In this document: positions 5,542-7,542 of the stretch, piece after piece
Layout of the letters: each line of letters begins with the position of its first letter
Numbering within the stretch: position 1 is the first letter of the stretch
Assembly (NCBI GenBank): GCA_021799555.1
Contig: JAJZAG010000186.1
Span: 1 to 7,542 of the forward strand
Origin: Deltaproteobacteria bacterium
GTDB taxonomy: Bacteria > Desulfobacterota > Binatia > Binatales > Binataceae
Direction: 5' to 3'
Length of the DNA stretch: 7,542 nucleotides
Position numbers and translations under genes: made by a program
Notes under the pieces: model-generated
What the model saw: the letters and a program-made list of their open reading frames with translations, nothing else
What the model was told of the DNA's origin: nothing
The model's database searches: none

Positions 5542-7269
5542 TCAGCGGTTATGCACCAGACCGCTCAGACCGCCGACAAAAAGCGCGGTGAGAGTGTACC
5601 CGGCAATGATATGCAACCACAAATAGATTCGCACCGCGGAGCCGCTGATTGGCACTCTAAGTCCAAACAACTTAGCAGTGCCGTGCGCCGTAGGGTCAGG
5701 CCACCAGTTGCGCTGCAGACGCAAATCCACGAATGGCACGAAGACGTCGATCGAATAGATCATCGGCGCGGTCAGCCGACGCTCGGGCTGAACCGGTTTC
5801 ATCACGCCCGCGTCGTGCGCCATGCGTACGACCACTCCGCCGATAAGCGCGATAATCGCAGCCCAAAGAAGCGCCCACGTCGATTCATAGCCGTAATCGA
5901 TCGTGGCCCACAGCAGCCATCCCCACACGCGCTGCATCACGCTCAGCTTTCCGCGGCTCATCTCCTGATTCTGAGCGGCGATATACACCGAGCGCGCTCC
6001 GCTCATGTCGCCGCGCGCGGTCAAAAATGCAGCTAGTTGCCGATAGGGTTGCGGGTAGTAGATGTCAGGCGCTTGCAAGCCCAACCACTTAAGACGAGCA
6101 GCCGCATCGAGCGCGCATCCTTTGGCTGGCCGCCGCGCCCAATAGAGGCCCATATCGGCGCCGACGGGACAGGCGATTCGGCCATAGGTAAACCCGTCGA
6201 TGAGCAGATTGCCCGGATGCGGCCAGCTTGACTCATCGTCTATCAGGGTGGCGACCTTAGCGTCGGTCAGATCGAGAAACGTCCGCGGCGTGGTTACAAC
6301 CTCGGTCCACCACAGAGCACCCTTGATCGCGATGCCGCGCGCAAGCAGACCGTTCATGCTTGCGGCGCGCGCGTCATTGAGAAAAGCAGGCAGCTTCGCG
6401 TCCGGCAGCATCGGGACAAATCGCGCGCCATCGAAATGGAGGTCAGCGCCCACGTTCGCGTCGGTCATATCGACGACCCCGTCAGTCCGGAAGGAATCGG
6501 TGAAGTAGACGCCCTGCTTGGTAGTCATTCCTCTCGCATTGACGGCGGACTCGGAATCGCCCGGCGACTTCACATGACAACCACTCATCATGAGCGCGCC
6601 GCCGACTTGAGAACTGTTCAAATCGACAACGCCCGCTGTGTGCGCGTGCCAATGGAAGGAAACGGTATTGAACTCCAAATCCAGATCGCGCGTCGTTGAA
6701 ATTGATTCCAGACGGAGTTCTCCGGCCGAAGAATTGATAATCCGCAATTCCGGGATTTTCGCGCCGCTCAAATCAACTCCATGCGGCAGGTAGCAGTAGC
6801 TCAACGAGATCTCGACGGGGATCGTGACGTTGCGAAGATTGAGCGGGGCCGAAATCCGGGCGCCGCGAATCCTGACGCCGGCAGGATCGAGAAACTTGCT
6901 TGCCTCTCGATCAACCAATAGCCATCGCAAGAGCGCTGCCCGCACGTCCCGATCCGGACTCCAATGATCGCCGTATGCGGGATTGAATCGTGGATCGCGC
7001 GCGCCGGCACCCGGCGCATCGTCGTTTAATCCCTCGGCGCACGACGCGATCGTGCCTTTCGAAGCGGCAACAAGCACGCTGGTCTCGCAGGGCGTGAGAT
7101 CCGCAAATGCAGGCCGGATGAGCTGAAGCAGCGATTCGCTCGCATGCTGCGTTGCCGGAGCTCCTGAATTCGCGGCAAATCCCGACTGCGCGGTCACGAC
7201 AACGGCTAGGGCGATCGCCGATGCGCAACCGATCGCGACGTTAAGTACCTTCATTCGGCGAGGTATCAT
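5542..7269 (-). CDS. Membrane-anchored beta-helix (pentapeptide-repeat-related) protein
   Basis: A 575-residue protein of a widespread, poorly characterised type. An N-terminal leader or anchor covers about 9-28. Residues 130-380 contain irregular right-handed beta-helix-like repeats of hydrophobic-D-L-S/T-G/D-A-x-I/V form: GVRIRGARISAPLNLRNV (131-148), GVDLSGAKI (164-172), VVDLNSSQVGGALMMSG (214-230), VVDMTDANVGADLHFDGA (265-282), FLDLTDAKV (331-339). PQPYRQLAAFLTARGDMSGA (406-425) is the conserved block seen in Streptomyces proteins often mislabelled membrane-associated oxidoreductase; it is followed by a probable helix. Hydrophobic segments at about 447-482 and 546-572 form the C-terminal membrane domain, with a conserved-looking IYSIDVFVPFVDL at 504-516. 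No catalytic residues or redox motif can be identified, so oxidoreductase activity should not be assumed. Neither the ATG at 7269 nor the in-frame ATG at 7254 has a clear ribosome site. The unrecognised anchored protein lies 48 bases downstream. Confidence 0.85.
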   Translation of the reverse strand: MIPRRMKVLNVAIGCASAIALAVVVTAQSGFAANSGAPATQHASESLLQLIRPAFADLTPCETSVLVAASKGTIASCAEGLNDDAPGAGARDPRFNPAYGDHWSPDRDVRAALLRWLLVDREASKFLDPAGVRIRGARISAPLNLRNVTIPVEISLSYCYLPHGVDLSGAKIPELRIINSSAGELRLESISTTRDLDLEFNTVSFHWHAHTAGVVDLNSSQVGGALMMSGCHVKSPGDSESAVNARGMTTKQGVYFTDSFRTDGVVDMTDANVGADLHFDGARFVPMLPDAKLPAFLNDARAASMNGLLARGIAIKGALWWTEVVTTPRTFLDLTDAKVATLIDDESSWPHPGNLLIDGFTYGRIACPVGADMGLYWARRPAKGCALDAAARLKWLGLQAPDIYYPQPYRQLAAFLTARGDMSGARSVYIAAQNQEMSRGKLSVMQRVWGWLLWATIDYGYESTWALLWAAIIALIGGVVVRMAHDAGVMKPVQPERRLTAPMIYSIDVFVPFVDLRLQRNWWPDPTAHGTAKLFGLRVPISGSAVRIYLWLHIIAGYTLTALFVGGLSGLVHNR

Positions 7270-7373
7270 AGGCGCGCGTATTCGACCGTACCCCGCGTCG
7301 AGCAGTCAATCAGAATTCAAACCTGCTCTGAGCTGCATTTCAGCAGTGCCGGATTTACCCGGGACATCGATTC

Positions 7374-7542
7374 TCACCCGAGCGGGTTTCCACCGAAGAG
7401 GATCGGATGCATCGCGATCAGAATCGCGGTTAAAAGTGCGCCGATCGCGATCGCGCGCCACGGTGTGTCGGCCGCTTTCCATCGCTGCCTTCCGGCAATC
7501 AGTGCCGCGCCGGGGATGAACGATGTTTCAGCGAGAAAATCG
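7374..7542 (-). CDS. C-terminal fragment of an unrecognised membrane protein
   Basis: From the right edge a minus-strand frame is open for 55 codons and ends at the TGA at 7376-7374. It reads DFLAETSFIPGAALIAGRQR, then WKAADTPWRAIAIG, and ends ILFGGNPLG. About 18 hydrophobic residues (AIAIGALLTAILIAMHPIL) form a plausible last transmembrane helix, with basic residues on its N-terminal side. It has the same strand as its neighbours and ends 104 bases before the start of the beta-helix protein. I do not recognise the family, and the fragment is short, so it could still be a chance frame. Confidence 0.5.
   Translation of the reverse strand, partial: DFLAETSFIPGAALIAGRQRWKAADTPWRAIAIGALLTAILIAMHPILFGGNPLG

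Noticed and set aside
7270..7373. Promoter or terminator between the right-edge fragment and the beta-helix protein
   Set aside because: A TTGACT on the minus strand lacks a suitable -10 box, and the nested CTGCT/AGCAG and GCTG/CAGC repeats near 7323-7346 have no T-run.

Overview
The window looks like chromosomal DNA from a moderately GC-rich (high-50s percent by eye), probably Gram-negative soil or freshwater bacterium. Every credible gene lies on the minus strand. Most products carry Sec- or Tat-type leaders or membrane anchors, so the region is devoted to envelope and periplasmic functions. Taxonomy cannot be fixed from the sequence. A two-subunit tryptophan tryptophylquinone (TTQ) amine dehydrogenase points to a proteobacterium or a phylum such as Binatota, where such enzymes have been reported; that is a weak inference.

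Layout in the direction of transcription (right to left): (1) 7542-7374, the C-terminal 55 codons of an unrecognised membrane protein; (2) 7269-5542, a periplasmic beta-helix-like (pentapeptide-related) protein with a C-terminal membrane domain; (3) 5493-4702, an unrecognised anchored or secreted protein with a proline-rich linker; (4) a 211-base spacer; (5) 4490-3456, a DUF4331 protein; (6) a 611-base stretch without an intact gene, which contains the decayed remains of a MmcQ/YjbR-family gene (3325-2915) with five in-frame stops; (7) 2844-1705, the amine dehydrogenase heavy chain; (8) 1692-1114, the amine dehydrogenase light chain with both TTQ tryptophans; (9) 1079-1, the N-terminal 359 residues of a secreted phosphoesterase (acid phosphatase / phospholipase C superfamily) that runs off the left edge.

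Items 7-9 form a tight cluster with gaps of 12 and 34 bases and are probably one operon. The heavy and light chains would assemble into a periplasmic quinoprotein that oxidises a primary amine to aldehyde plus ammonia and passes electrons to a periplasmic carrier. Two things are unusual. The light chain directly follows the heavy chain, with no mauE/mauD between them and no mauG or amicyanin gene in the window. A phosphoesterase sits directly downstream, where maturation or electron-carrier genes would normally be expected. The most interesting candidate system is therefore a compact amine dehydrogenase-phosphoesterase operon. Nothing else in the window clearly looks like an undescribed system. 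No tRNA, rRNA, CRISPR array, insertion sequence or attachment site was seen.
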